Shown piece after piece: positions 34,843 through 44,222 of a stretch of 64,000 bases of DNA (the first letter of the stretch is position 1; the number at the start of each line of letters is the position of its first letter). The DNA is taken from contig CP030884.1 in assembly GCA_006969385.1 (NCBI GenBank), positions 5,388,249 through 5,452,248 on the forward strand, written 5' to 3'. A program made the translations under genes and the position numbers. The notes below the pieces were generated by a model. The model saw nothing but the letters and a program-made list of their open reading frames with translations, had not been told where the DNA came from and searched no databases. The stretch is from Planctomycetaceae bacterium (GTDB lineage Bacteria > Planctomycetota > Phycisphaerae > UBA1845 > UTPLA1).

Positions 34843-35462
34843 CAGGCCGACTCCTTCAACAAACCGTGTTCCACTGCCAATGCTGCCAATTCATCCCTCA
34901 ACTTGATGCGACCGCGATGCACATGCGACATGGCCGTTCCGACCGGAATGTCCATCATGGCCGCGATGTCCTTATATGAAAAATCTTCCAGCAACCGCAG
35001 CAGCAAACATTGCCGCTCGTCCGTTCCGAGTTTATCCAACGCCTGCACCAATCGCTCATCCAATAAATCGTTCAGTTTTTCGGGCGACTGCAAGATCGAA
35101 AACCAGTCGCTCGCGCGGTCGACGTCGCTATGTTGTTCTTCGTGCACCCCATCGAGTTGCGGTCCGCCTTGTCGCGCGACTTTTTTGTTCAACCGATAAA
35201 TCGAGTTGATCAGGATGCGAAACATCCAAGCTTTAAAGTTCGTCCCCGCCTCAAATCGGTGGAACTCACGCCAGGCCGTCATCACCGCTTCCTGCAGAAT
35301 ATCGCCCGCCTGATCATCGCCCCACGCGTTGCGCAGGGCATAGCGATAGAGCGAATCCCTGATCGGCTCCAACAGATCGAGGAAGCCGCGGGCGTCCGCC
35401 GGGCTGCCGACGCTCCCGGCGGCGCTTCTACTCACTGGTTTATTCCCGTCTGGCGGCGACAT
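34842..35462 (-). CDS. ECF-type RNA polymerase sigma factor
   Basis: ATG 35462 is chosen because AAGGT lies eight bases upstream and the 206-residue product has a normal ECF length; ATG 35531 is a possible longer start. Region 2 is seen at about residues 28-90 (FLDLLEPIRDSLYRYALRNAWG, DILQEAVMTAWREFHRFEAG, FKAWMFRILINSIYRL). Region 4 is at about 140-195 (LGTDERQCLLLRLLEDFSYKDIAAMMDIPVGTAMSHVHRGR), with the helix-turn-helix. It is followed by its coupled anti-sigma factor. The divergent secreted protein gene at 35726 is a natural candidate target (inference from position). Confidence 0.92.
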   Translation of the reverse strand: MSPPDGNKPVSRSAAGSVGSPADARGFLDLLEPIRDSLYRYALRNAWGDDQAGDILQEAVMTAWREFHRFEAGTNFKAWMFRILINSIYRLNKKVARQGGPQLDGVHEEQHSDVDRASDWFSILQSPEKLNDLLDERLVQALDKLGTDERQCLLLRLLEDFSYKDIAAMMDIPVGTAMSHVHRGRIKLRDELAALAVEHGLLKESA

Positions 35463-35725
35463 CTTGCATGACCTTAGTGATGAATCTCTCTCGGTTGGCG
35501 CTGCGGATTCTATCGCAAAAACGCGCCGCATGGTGCCGCCAATCGCCGATTTCTCGGTCCCAGCGGCGTTTTTTACCTTTTTTGCGTCCGCCGCGGTCCG
35601 TCCGGCGATCCCACGCGTGATTAAAGGCGGCGGACGAATGCAACCGCCCAACGCCGGTCGGGCATCCCCCCGGGCCCGACCGGCGAGCACTTGGAAGCGG
35701 GGGCCCAGCTTGAAGGAGATGTGCC

Positions 35726-36973
35726 ATGACGCGCAACACCACGCATACCAGTCGCTACGCTCGCTCGACCGCCAAGACCCTCGTGACCGCATTGGCCGCC
35801 CTGCTCTGCACGGCCGCCGCCGCTGTCGCACAGCCGGCAATCTTTGTGCAACAAGTCAACCCATTTGAGGCAATACTCGACGGCGACAACGTCAACTTCG
35901 GCCAAGTCGTACAAGGAGAATTAGAAAGCCGACAGTACATCATCTTCAACGGTGATAGCACAAGCATGACCATCGAGAATCTGACATTGAACGGTGCGTT
36001 CTTCCAAGACTGGGAAGTTGCACCTTTAGGTGGCGTCACGCTGCCACACGTTTTACCTGCAGGTGCCCAATTCAATATTGTCGTGACATTTGCGCCGCCG
36101 ACGTTTCACAATCCGCCCACGTCAACGATGTTGCTCTCGATTGGTGCAGACACCGACCCGCTTCCTTTTGAATTTCAGGTATCAGGCACCGTGCTCGAAC
36201 AAGCATTAACATCGGCAATGCAGTTGGAAATCAACGGACAGACGGTCCCCAACAACAGCAGCTTCGATCTTGGTGACTTGCTCGTAGGAGAGACCGTGGA
36301 TATCGAAATGTTCGCCGACAGCATTGGTGCCTTGAACCTCACCCTCTTCGGCATCCAGATGGAAGGCGACGACGCGGCCGACTTCACCGTCATCGATGCC
36401 GGTAACACGCAGGTGCCGCCCGGCCAAAGCGAAGACCTGCTGATCGAGTTGACGCCTTCGACAGTCGGTCAACTCACGGCCACTGCCCGCATCAACAACG
36501 ACAGCCTGCAAAACCCGTATCGCGTTACCTTCACCGCGACGGTCCACGACGACTGTAACGGCAACGATGTGTTCGACGCCGACGACATTGCCGATGGTTT
36601 CAGCGAAGACTGCAACGCCGACGGTGTGCCGGACGAATGCGAAGCCGACAGCGATAACGACCTGATCATCGACGGCTGCGACGTCTGCCCCGGCCAGGAC
36701 GATTTGATCGACGACGACGCCAATGGCACGCCCGACTGTCTGCAGCAGCAGGATGACAACGGCGATAACGATAACAACGACGATGATGACGATAACGACA
36801 ATGATGATGACAACGACGATGGTGACGACGATCGGGATGACGACGATCTAACGCCTCCGTTGCCGCCTGCCCCCTGCGGCATGGGCACCAACATGGTCGG
36901 CATGGCGATGATCGCCGGCTTCGCTAGCTGCGGCATGCGACGCCGCAAGCGAACGACGCGGAAGGCGTGCTAA
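35726..36973 (+). CDS. Secreted ASH/choice-of-anchor domain protein with Asp-rich linker and CGxG tail
   Basis: ATG 35726 with AAGGAG about ten bases upstream. 415 residues, in order: signal peptide (to about residue 35, AAAAVAQ); two Ig-like ASH / choice-of-anchor-D domains (NVNFGQVVQGELESRQYIIFN at about 54-74 and FDLGDLLVGETVDIEMF at about 180-196); two Ca-binding dockerin/TSP3-like loops (DCNGNDVFDADDIADGF, DCNADGVPDECEADSDND); a linker of almost only Asp and Asn (about 340-372); and the C-terminal tail CGMGTNMVGMAMIAGFASCG then MRRRKRTTRKAC (nt 36875-36970). The tail matches two other proteins here. It is divergent from the ECF sigma operon and followed by a strong terminator. Probably a surface or extracellular Ca-dependent protein; function unknown. 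Confidence 0.82.
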   Translation: MTRNTTHTSRYARSTAKTLVTALAALLCTAAAAVAQPAIFVQQVNPFEAILDGDNVNFGQVVQGELESRQYIIFNGDSTSMTIENLTLNGAFFQDWEVAPLGGVTLPHVLPAGAQFNIVVTFAPPTFHNPPTSTMLLSIGADTDPLPFEFQVSGTVLEQALTSAMQLEINGQTVPNNSSFDLGDLLVGETVDIEMFADSIGALNLTLFGIQMEGDDAADFTVIDAGNTQVPPGQSEDLLIELTPSTVGQLTATARINNDSLQNPYRVTFTATVHDDCNGNDVFDADDIADGFSEDCNADGVPDECEADSDNDLIIDGCDVCPGQDDLIDDDANGTPDCLQQQDDNGDNDNNDDDDDNDNDDDNDDGDDDRDDDDLTPPLPPAPCGMGTNMVGMAMIAGFASCGMRRRKRTTRKAC

Positions 36974-37051
36974 GCGATTCAAACAAGGCTCTTGAAAAGA
37001 TATAGGGAAGTTCTCTTTAGAAGATAAAGAGCCGTTCAAAAGAAAGAAGAA

Positions 37052-37084
37052 AAGCCCAACCGTGGCCACGGTTGGGCTTTTTTC
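37052..37084. terminator. Bidirectional terminator between the anchor protein and the RND operon
   Basis: AAGCCCAACCGTG and its inverted copy CACGGTTGGGCTT form a 13-base perfect stem, followed by TTTTTT and preceded by an A-rich run. It can therefore terminate both the plus-strand secreted-protein gene and the minus-strand RND operon. Confidence 0.92.
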
Positions 37085-37178
37085 ATCGAGCGCGCAGCTG
37101 AAAACTATTTTCGCATCAAATCTACAAAGGCCTTTCAATCAATTGAAACGATGAAGGCCCACGCCGCATAGCCCAAGA

Positions 37179-40100
37179 TTACGAAAGCGCCGGCTGCGGG
37201 CTGCCGCTCGACGCCTCCGCATACTCATCCCGCTTCGCGCCACCCGTAATGCCGTGCACGATCAAATGGCTCGCGGGCATCATGAGCAAGACGACGGCCG
37301 CCGAGAACATGATGCCGAAGCCCATCGCAATGGCCATCGGAATTAGGTAGCGCGCTTGCGGTGACGTCTCAAAGATCATCGGGGCCAAGCCCATGAATGT
37401 CGTGAGAGACGTGAGCAAAATCGGGCGGAAGCGCCGCTTGCTGGCTTCCAATGCCGCCACTTCAACCGGCACGCCCTGATCGATGAGATCGTTCATTGTA
37501 ACCGTCAACACCAAACCGCCGTTTACGACCACGCCGCAGGTTGCGATGATGCCAAGCACACTCACGACCGACAGGTCGTAGCCCATGACAATATGCCCCA
37601 ACAGCGCCGCGCCGACCGCAAACGGCACGACCATCATCGTGATGAGGGCTTCGCCATAGCTACGATAAATCGCCGCCAAGAGCGCAAAGATAATCAATAG
37701 CGACACGCCCAAACCCCACATCAGCGTGGACATGGCATTGATCTCTTCCTGCTGCCGACCACCGTATGCAAACGTAAGACCGGGATAGGTCGCCAACAAA
37801 TCGGGGAACACATTCGCTTCCAAATCGGCGCGCACCTTGTTCACGTTCGTGAGTTCCGGCACCACGTTGGCCGTGACCGTCAACACGCGTTGCGCGTTGA
37901 CGCGCTTTATCTCGGTATGCGCCCGCGTGCGCGTAAGATCGACCGCCTCGACCAGCGGCATCTCACCGCCGGCGGGCGTGCGAATAACCATATTTTCCAA
38001 GTCGGCCAGGCTGCGGCGTTCTTCTTCGGGCAACCGCACCATGACCTTAATTTCATTACGCGCGCGCTGCATGCGCAAGGCTTCGGCACCGAAATAGGCA
38101 TGCCGCACTTGACGGCCGATGTTTTCGTGCGATAGGCCCAGCGACCTCGCTTCGTCGGTGATGCGCAAATCGAGCTGCGGCTTACCGGCGGCAAAGCCGT
38201 CGTCGATGTCGGTCACGCCCGCATAGGTTTTCAAGGTGGACGCCAATTGCGCCGACGCCGCTTCCAGCGTGCGCCGATCGGGATGCGACAGCTCGACCGT
38301 GAGGCCGCGCGAACCCGAGGGGCCGACTTCCCATTCGAAGTACATCGACTCCAGTCCCGGCAACGCGCCGATTTCCTCGCGCCAGACCTGCACAAAATCG
38401 GCCGGCGTAAAGTCGCGCTGCTCCTGCGGAACCAATACGAAATTGACATCCGCCGCGTTGGAACCCTGGCGACCGCGGCTGTTCATCCAACCGGCCAACA
38501 CCTCATCGCGTTTGCCGAATCGTTCGGCGGTTCGCAGGCCCGCTTCCTCAATAATGGCTGACACGCGCATGGTTTCGCTAAACGGCGCACCGAACGGCAC
38601 GCGCACTTCGCAATCCACGCGATCGCCTTCGATGCGCGGATCGAACGTAAAGTTCAACCGACCGCTTTGGTACCACGCACCGACGACGAGCAAGCCGCCG
38701 AGAAAGATCGAAACCGTTAAGCCGCGATAGCGCAAAGTCCACGCCAACATCGGTTCGTAAACGCGCTTGGTGAAGGATTCGAAACCCGACGCCAACCGCC
38801 GCTGCGTTCGCGCGATCAGCGCCATGAAGCCGCGCCCTTTGGGGTCGACGGCTCGGGCATGCGCCAAGTGCGCCGGCAAAATAAACAAACTCTCGAATAG
38901 AGAAATAATAAATACCGTAATCACGACCAACGGAATCGCGGCAAAGAAACGCCCCGTGCGGCCCGGGACAAACATCAGCGGGATAAAGGCGATCACGTTG
39001 GTGACGACGGCAAACAACACCGGCACCGCCATACGCTTGGCCCCCATGATGGCGGCATCAATGCGCGAATGGCCTTGCTGCAGGTTTTCAAATATCTCTT
39101 CGCCAATGATGACGGCGTCATCGACCAGGATGCCCAGCGTAATGATGAACGCAAACAGCGAGATCATATTGATCGTCGCGCCCATCGCTGGCAACAGCAT
39201 AATGCCGCCCAACAAACACACGGGCACCGCCGAACCCACCCAAAACGCCAGCTTCGGTGCCAAAAAGATCCCCAAAACGATCAACACCAAGCCCATGCCG
39301 AACGCACCATTGGTCAGCAGCAAGTCCAGCCGTTCGCGATACTCGCGCGCACGATCCCACATCACGATCATCTCGACCGTGTCGGGCAATTCGGCGTTCA
39401 TTTTGTCGACGTAGTCGTAAACAATTTGCGCCACATCCAATGGCTTTTGATCGCCCGTCGTATCGATCCAGAGCGTCACGCCCGCCTTGCCGTTAAACGA
39501 CGAGACGCGATCAACATCTTCAAAGCCATCGGTAATCGTTGCGATATCACCGAGCTTCAGCGTCGCGCCGTTGGCACCGCTAATCACCGGAATATCGAAG
39601 TATTCGCTGGCGAAGGTGCGCCGTCCGGCACTGCGCAAAAGCACCTCTCCGCCTTGCGTGCGAACCTCGCCACCCGGTACGTCGCGCGCCGCCGCCCGTA
39701 CCGTCGCCGCTATATCGTCGAGCGTTAAGTTCAGCGCCCGCAGTTGCGCCTGCGGCACTTCGATGGTGATTTCCGGATTGCGAATGCCGTAGATGTTGAT
39801 CTGAGAAATTTCATCGTTGGCGAGCAGATCGTTGCGCACCCGCTCGGCGAAATCGTGCAGCGTGCGTTCGTCCATATCCGCCGCGATGGCAATCGTCACC
39901 GTCGAGCGCCGTCGGATCGCCAATTCCACTTGTGGACGTTCCGCCTCTTCCGGAAACGACGAGATGCGATCGATGGCGTTCTTAACGTCTTGCAACGCGC
40001 GATTGGGGTCGAAATCTTCATTCAATTCGATCGAGATCGAGGCACTACCTTCGACGGCTGTTGAATCGATACGCTTAACGGCTTCTAAACCGCGCACCGC

Positions 40101-40337
40101 TTCCTCGGCGGGCAGCAGGATACCCTCTTCGACTTCTTCCGGCGTCGCGCCGGGCAACGCCATGTTGAAGTTAACAATATCGAGTTCGTAAGCGGGGTAA
40201 ACTTCCTGCTTGATCTGGGAGGCGACGACGATACCACCCACGACAAACAGCAGCATCAACAGATTGGAGGCCACGTGGTTGCGGGCCATAAAACCGATGA
40301 TGCCTTCGCCGGGCTTGCTACCGGGCATCAACGTCAT
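37179..40337 (-). CDS. RND efflux pump inner-membrane transporter (AcrB/HAE1-like)
   Basis: 1052 residues, typical for AcrB/MexB-type transporters. The first helix is at about residues 24-42 (ASNLLMLLFVVGGIVVASQ). The large periplasmic porter loop follows, with VEEGILLPAEEAVRGLEAVKRI and ALQDVKNAIDRI. The helix block is LIVLGIFLAPKLAFWVGSAVPVCLLGGIMLLP. The proton-relay helix is LFAFIITLGILVDDAVIIGEEIFE with the paired Asp residues. The second half repeats this layout, ending with RFRPILLTSLTTFMGLAPMIFE. Its start overlaps the stop of the adaptor gene (ATGA, 40334-40337). The GGIVVASQIKQEVYP opening is of the type seen in environmental HAE1 pumps of unassigned substrate. It probably exports hydrophobic compounds; no outer-membrane TolC partner is encoded here. 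Confidence 0.93.
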   Translation of the reverse strand: MTLMPGSKPGEGIIGFMARNHVASNLLMLLFVVGGIVVASQIKQEVYPAYELDIVNFNMALPGATPEEVEEGILLPAEEAVRGLEAVKRIDSTAVEGSASISIELNEDFDPNRALQDVKNAIDRISSFPEEAERPQVELAIRRRSTVTIAIAADMDERTLHDFAERVRNDLLANDEISQINIYGIRNPEITIEVPQAQLRALNLTLDDIAATVRAAARDVPGGEVRTQGGEVLLRSAGRRTFASEYFDIPVISGANGATLKLGDIATITDGFEDVDRVSSFNGKAGVTLWIDTTGDQKPLDVAQIVYDYVDKMNAELPDTVEMIVMWDRAREYRERLDLLLTNGAFGMGLVLIVLGIFLAPKLAFWVGSAVPVCLLGGIMLLPAMGATINMISLFAFIITLGILVDDAVIIGEEIFENLQQGHSRIDAAIMGAKRMAVPVLFAVVTNVIAFIPLMFVPGRTGRFFAAIPLVVITVFIISLFESLFILPAHLAHARAVDPKGRGFMALIARTQRRLASGFESFTKRVYEPMLAWTLRYRGLTVSIFLGGLLVVGAWYQSGRLNFTFDPRIEGDRVDCEVRVPFGAPFSETMRVSAIIEEAGLRTAERFGKRDEVLAGWMNSRGRQGSNAADVNFVLVPQEQRDFTPADFVQVWREEIGALPGLESMYFEWEVGPSGSRGLTVELSHPDRRTLEAASAQLASTLKTYAGVTDIDDGFAAGKPQLDLRITDEARSLGLSHENIGRQVRHAYFGAEALRMQRARNEIKVMVRLPEEERRSLADLENMVIRTPAGGEMPLVEAVDLTRTRAHTEIKRVNAQRVLTVTANVVPELTNVNKVRADLEANVFPDLLATYPGLTFAYGGRQQEEINAMSTLMWGLGVSLLIIFALLAAIYRSYGEALITMMVVPFAVGAALLGHIVMGYDLSVVSVLGIIATCGVVVNGGLVLTVTMNDLIDQGVPVEVAALEASKRRFRPILLTSLTTFMGLAPMIFETSPQARYLIPMAIAMGFGIMFSAAVVLLMMPASHLIVHGITGGAKRDEYAEASSGSPQPALS

Positions 40338-41884
40338 CGCGTTATCTCCGCATCGGTCGCGCTGCTTACCGCTTCGGTTGTAGTAGCAACGACCCCATCG
40401 TCGAGTTGACTGTCATCAGCGTTTGCCGATCCATCGTCGACTGCGACCGAACCGCCGTCGCTGTCATCATCGCTATTCGCATTTTCGTCAGCCAACACCG
40501 GCGTCATCACTTCGCGAATACGCAACGGCATACCCGGCACCACGCTCGACAGGTGCGTCGTCACCAATTCGTCACCCGGCTGAAACGCATTGCGTACCAA
40601 CACGTCGTCTTGCCGACGCCATACAATCTGCACCGGTCGAATGGCAAGTTCCCCATCCGCATCGCGCACCCAGACGCGGTCGTTCTCCCGCAACGCCTTG
40701 CGCGGAATGCTGTACACATCGTTGAGTTGCGTCGACTCGATCTGCACGCGTACATAGCTGCCCAGCAGCACGCGCCGCGCCACCTTGGTCTCGCGCATCT
40801 TCAGCCCGAGCGGATCTTCAATCGAGACCACCACCCGCGCCATGCGGCCCAACGGATCGAGATTACCCAATGGTCGCAACGCCACGCCGTGACGCTCGAT
40901 GCTGGTGGCCCCGCCCGCTGCCAGACGAATCAAGACATCGCTGGGGTCGTTTTCATTCTCAAGCTTGAAGCGCACATCTTTTAGCCGCGCCACCGGTATC
41001 GCCGCTTCGGCCCAAAATTCGTCGGTCGCCGCCAAGCGCGCGATCATCGATTGCGAGCTCACGAGCTGACCGGCTTCCGCATTTTCCATCATCACAATGG
41101 CGTCGAACGGCGCCTTGATTTCGGTGCGTTCCAACGCCAGCCGTGCCGATTCCAACTGCCGCTCCGCCACGCGAATGCGCGCCCGCGCAGTATCGACGGC
41201 TTTTTCTTGCGCGGTAATCTCTGAGTTCAGCGTATCGCGCTCGGCCTTGCGGCTGTCGAGTTGCGTGCGGGCATCGCGCGCTTCGGATTGCGCCGCCTGT
41301 GCTTGTTCGGCCAGGCGACTGAGGCGATCGCTGTTCCATTGCAGGTAGGCAATCTCAACATCGAGCTGTGCCCCTCGCCCTTTCGAAGCTTCGACGTTGG
41401 CTTGCAAGCGTTCGGCTTCGTTACGGGCGACTTCCAGTTCGGCTTCCCATTGGGCGACGTTAATCTCGTAGTCGATCGGTTCGATCTTCACGAGCGTTTC
41501 GCCCGCGCGAATAATGCCACCGGGTTCGAGACTGTCGTGCAACTCGATCACACGCCCATTGACTTCTGGAATCACATCGATCGCGCGCGACGGAATGACC
41601 GTGCCGAACGCCTTCACGTAAACGTTTTCGTTCTGGGCGACCAAATTGGCCGTGCCAACCACCGGCGCCAGCGTTTCGGGCTCGGCCCGCGGAACGTGCG
41701 GCGGCAAATTAATCAGCGTCACGCCCACGCCGGTTGCCACTGCCAACAGCAACAATGGCAGCGCAAAATTGGCTACCAGATTGCGCAACCCGCGCGGTGC
41801 AGCGGGCGAATGATCGACGTTTACATCAGCAGCGGGCGGCGCGAGGGAAGACGTTTCGCGGTCGGGATCGAGAACGGATGGCAT
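40334..41884 (-). CDS. RND efflux periplasmic adaptor (membrane fusion protein)
   Basis: 516 residues. A membrane anchor lies at about 36-60 (FALPLLLLAVATGVGVTLINLP). The first lipoyl half, VIPEVNGRVIELHDSLEPGGIIRAGETLVKIEP, is followed by a long alpha-helical hairpin, about residues 145-245, rich in Ala/Glu/Arg. The second lipoyl half contains APFDAIVMMENAEAGQLVSSQ, and beta-barrel and membrane-proximal domains follow. The last 50 residues are an unusual acidic, Ser/Asp-rich tail (ENANSDDDSDGGSVAVDDGS) not normal for the family. It links the RND pump to an outer-membrane channel in the periplasm. It is the first gene of the two-gene operon and overlaps the pump gene by four bases. Confidence 0.92.
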   Translation of the reverse strand: MPSVLDPDRETSSLAPPAADVNVDHSPAAPRGLRNLVANFALPLLLLAVATGVGVTLINLPPHVPRAEPETLAPVVGTANLVAQNENVYVKAFGTVIPSRAIDVIPEVNGRVIELHDSLEPGGIIRAGETLVKIEPIDYEINVAQWEAELEVARNEAERLQANVEASKGRGAQLDVEIAYLQWNSDRLSRLAEQAQAAQSEARDARTQLDSRKAERDTLNSEITAQEKAVDTARARIRVAERQLESARLALERTEIKAPFDAIVMMENAEAGQLVSSQSMIARLAATDEFWAEAAIPVARLKDVRFKLENENDPSDVLIRLAAGGATSIERHGVALRPLGNLDPLGRMARVVVSIEDPLGLKMRETKVARRVLLGSYVRVQIESTQLNDVYSIPRKALRENDRVWVRDADGELAIRPVQIVWRRQDDVLVRNAFQPGDELVTTHLSSVVPGMPLRIREVMTPVLADENANSDDDSDGGSVAVDDGSANADDSQLDDGVVATTTEAVSSATDAEITR

Positions 41885-42228
41885 AAGTAAATCAGATTCC
41901 GTCGTGACGAATGTTTATGAAAACCGAGCGGCTTGATGTGCGAACTGCAAACTGGTTGCAAGCGCTCAGCGCCCTTCGCCGAATTATATCGCGGCAAGGT
42001 TCATTTGACGTGAAGAAACGCGTTTTTTGAGCGCGTTATCGCCGCTAGAACGGGTACCCGTTAAGCCCGCCCCGCCGGTCCCGTTACATTGAAGATACAT
42101 ACGGATTAAACGCATGGCTATTTGGGAGTTGGTAGGCGTTGGCTGAAGCCGGATAGTGGATAATCGCAATGTGATCCTTTTTGGTGCATCGCGGGATGCA
42201 CCCTACTGTCGCGCTTCGACTTAAACGC
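41885..42228. other. Intergenic region with a TGCATC hairpin
   Basis: About 344 bases upstream of the adaptor gene and downstream of miaB. It holds GGTGCATC-GCGG-GATGCACC (42183-42202), a hairpin also seen at 27380-27397. It also holds a GGGTACCCG palindrome near 42052. No T run follows the hairpin, so it is not called a terminator. No gene is evident. Confidence 0.45.
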
Positions 42229-43962
42229 CTAATGCCCCAACACCGTCAACGATACCCCCGCCCCCTTCGCCGGCTCGCGCGTCACTTCCGTTATCTCACC
42301 ATGCAGCGTATGCGGCGTCGCGCCGATGATGCGGACGTTGGCAAAGCTGCCGATCAGTTCGCGGCTACCGTCGAACACCACGATTCGATCGTGCTCGGTG
42401 CGGCCCACGAGTTGGACGATATCTTCTTTGCCATTACTTGAATCGTTTGCGTCGCGCGCTGCGCCGGCATGCCCACCTTGAAGGGTGGGCATGGCACCCG
42501 ATCTTGTTTGCGTGCTTGGCATCGCACTGGTGCTACCCGCGCGACTTGCGTTCGCCGAAGAACTGACTTCAGCGGGACCGTTCGCCTGACGGGCCGATTC
42601 GGCTTGACCGTTCGCGTCGGCACCGGCTTCGCCGTTTGGCGTCTCGCGCCATTCCGAGCCGCGCTCCTGCTCGCTCTCCTGCCGCTTGAGCGCCGCCTTG
42701 CTGAGCCCTTCCACCAGCACCTCGCTCGTCGAATCGAGCAGCCGCTGATGTTGAGCCAAGCTGATCTCCGCCTGTAGCGCGAGCATATCGTTATTGCGCC
42801 GCTTCTTTTCCACTTCGGAAATATCGTCGGGCATACGATTATCCGCATGGGTTCCGGGACGCGGTGAATACTTAAAAATGAAGCAGTTCTTGTATTGACA
42901 GAAACGCAGCAGATCGAGGCTTTTCTGAAAGTCTTCCTCTGTCTCGCCGCTAAAGCCCACGATCATATCGCCGGCAATTGCCAAGTTGGGCATCAGCGCG
43001 CGGGCGCGGTCGATCAGCGCCATATACTCTTCCACGGTATAGCCGCGGTTCATGCGCTTGAGCACCGTGTTGCTGCCGCTTTGCGCGGGGATGTGTAGAT
43101 ACTTACAAATCCGCGGCGACTCGGCCATGACTTGCAACGCCTCGTCGGTGAAGTCGCGCGGATAGCTAGTCACAAAACGCAAGCGCGGCAACTCGGGCAC
43201 TTCGTCGTGTACTTTGCGCAAGAGCGCCGCAAAGCTGCAATCTTCGGGGCCATCGGGATCAAAGTGATAATGATTGACCGTCTGGCCCAGTAGCGTGACT
43301 TCCACGATGCCGTTGGCGGCAAGGCGGCGCACTTCTTCCACGATCTGCTTGGGCGGTCGATGCTGTTCCGGCCCGCGCGTGTAGGGCACCACGCAGAACG
43401 TGCAAAACTTGTTGCAGCCGCGCGTGATGCGCACGTAGGCCTGATGCCGACCGAAGACTTTGGGCATGGCGGCGTGGGCCGAAAGGCCGAAGTTGCGGCT
43501 GGAATCGAGCGCTTCGAGATCGTCGTGGGCGATTTTGGTTTGCTGCGGCGTGGTTGAATCGCGCAAGCGGCCGGAGAGCGCGATCGCGCGTTCGCGGGTA
43601 GCTTCGACATCGGCCACCAAGCCCGGTAAGCGATTAAGTTCGCTGGGGCCGCACAAAATATCGACATGCGGCATCTTATCGAGCAGGCCATCGCCATCGC
43701 GCTCGGCCATGCAGCCGATGACGGCCACAATCTGATCGTCGATACGTTTTTGATTGGTGCGCAACTGCCCCAAGCGCGAATAGACCTTTTCCTCGGCATG
43801 ATGCCGCACCGAACAAGTGTTGAGCACCACCAGGTCGGCGCTTTCGATCGCCGGTGTGAGCGCGTAGCCCTGCTGCGCCAGCGCCGCCAACGCCAGTTCG
43901 CTATCGAGGGCATTCATCTGGCAGCCCATGGTTTCAAGATAGATCGTGCGGTTGGGTTTCAT
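42229..43962 (-). CDS. miaB: tRNA-2-methylthio-N6-isopentenyladenosine synthase MiaB, with linker insertion
   Basis: 577 residues against about 440-475 usual. The N-terminal UPF0004 domain has TMGCQMN, NTCSVRHHAEEK and IGCMAER, the three cysteines of the auxiliary cluster. The radical-SAM core has RGCNKFCTFCVVPYTRG, with the CxxxCxxC cluster at about 181-188. VTSYPRDF and HIPAQSGSNTVLKRMNRGYT are diagnostic of MiaB. The TRAM domain begins at about residue 513 (VQLVGRTEHDRIVVF). Between VLVEGLSKA and the TRAM domain lies an extra segment of about 89 residues (nt 42427-42693) made of Ser/Ala/Gly/Gln-rich sequence. It includes a copy of the GGCACCCG hairpin repeat (42468-42502). MiaB methylthiolates position 37 of tRNAs reading UNN codons. 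Catalytic motifs are intact, so it should be active. Confidence 0.95.
   Translation of the reverse strand: MKPNRTIYLETMGCQMNALDSELALAALAQQGYALTPAIESADLVVLNTCSVRHHAEEKVYSRLGQLRTNQKRIDDQIVAVIGCMAERDGDGLLDKMPHVDILCGPSELNRLPGLVADVEATRERAIALSGRLRDSTTPQQTKIAHDDLEALDSSRNFGLSAHAAMPKVFGRHQAYVRITRGCNKFCTFCVVPYTRGPEQHRPPKQIVEEVRRLAANGIVEVTLLGQTVNHYHFDPDGPEDCSFAALLRKVHDEVPELPRLRFVTSYPRDFTDEALQVMAESPRICKYLHIPAQSGSNTVLKRMNRGYTVEEYMALIDRARALMPNLAIAGDMIVGFSGETEEDFQKSLDLLRFCQYKNCFIFKYSPRPGTHADNRMPDDISEVEKKRRNNDMLALQAEISLAQHQRLLDSTSEVLVEGLSKAALKRQESEQERGSEWRETPNGEAGADANGQAESARQANGPAEVSSSANASRAGSTSAMPSTQTRSGAMPTLQGGHAGAARDANDSSNGKEDIVQLVGRTEHDRIVVFDGSRELIGSFANVRIIGATPHTLHGEITEVTREPAKGAGVSLTVLGH
42468..42502. 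repeat. Hairpin repeat inside miaB
   Basis: CATGCCCACCTTGAAGGGTG then GGCATGGCACCCG: an 8-base perfect stem (ATGCCCAC/GTGGGCAT region) with the GGCACCCG tail shared by the family. It is translated in the linker before the TRAM domain as SGAMPTLQGGHAG. Confidence 0.85.
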
Positions 43963-44061
43963 GCGTGATGCAACAATTTCGTGTGGTGGTGGTTTTCCAA
44001 ATGCGAAATAGCGCGACGCTTAATTCGTTTTACGGGACTTCGACCCGACGTTAACTTCGTT

Positions 44062-44222
44062 GTAGGTCGGGTCATCGACAGGACGGCGGAGCAGCAAGCC
44101 ACTAATCTTGACCAGCTCGCGTTAGTCCAGGTTCCTCGCTGCGAAAATATCTCTCATTCTTCAAGCACACGCGACGCACAAAGCGCGCGTGACGAAAATG
44201 TCGGGTCGATGACCCGACCTAC
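44062..44222. repeat. 18-bp perfect inverted repeat flanking the miaB upstream region
   Basis: GTAGGTCGGGTCATCGAC (44062-44079) and its exact reverse complement GTCGATGACCCGACCTAC (44205-44222) are separated by 125 bases. The right arm includes the stop codon of the small TPR-like gene and sits in the self-palindrome TCGGGTCGATGACCCGA. No gene lies between. The structure could be a relic of a small mobile element or a folded intergenic element. Confidence 0.75.

Noticed and set aside
42183..42202. Hairpin near the miaB end as a terminator
   Set aside because: The stem is good but no T run follows on either strand, and a related hairpin occurs at 27380, so it is treated as a repeat.
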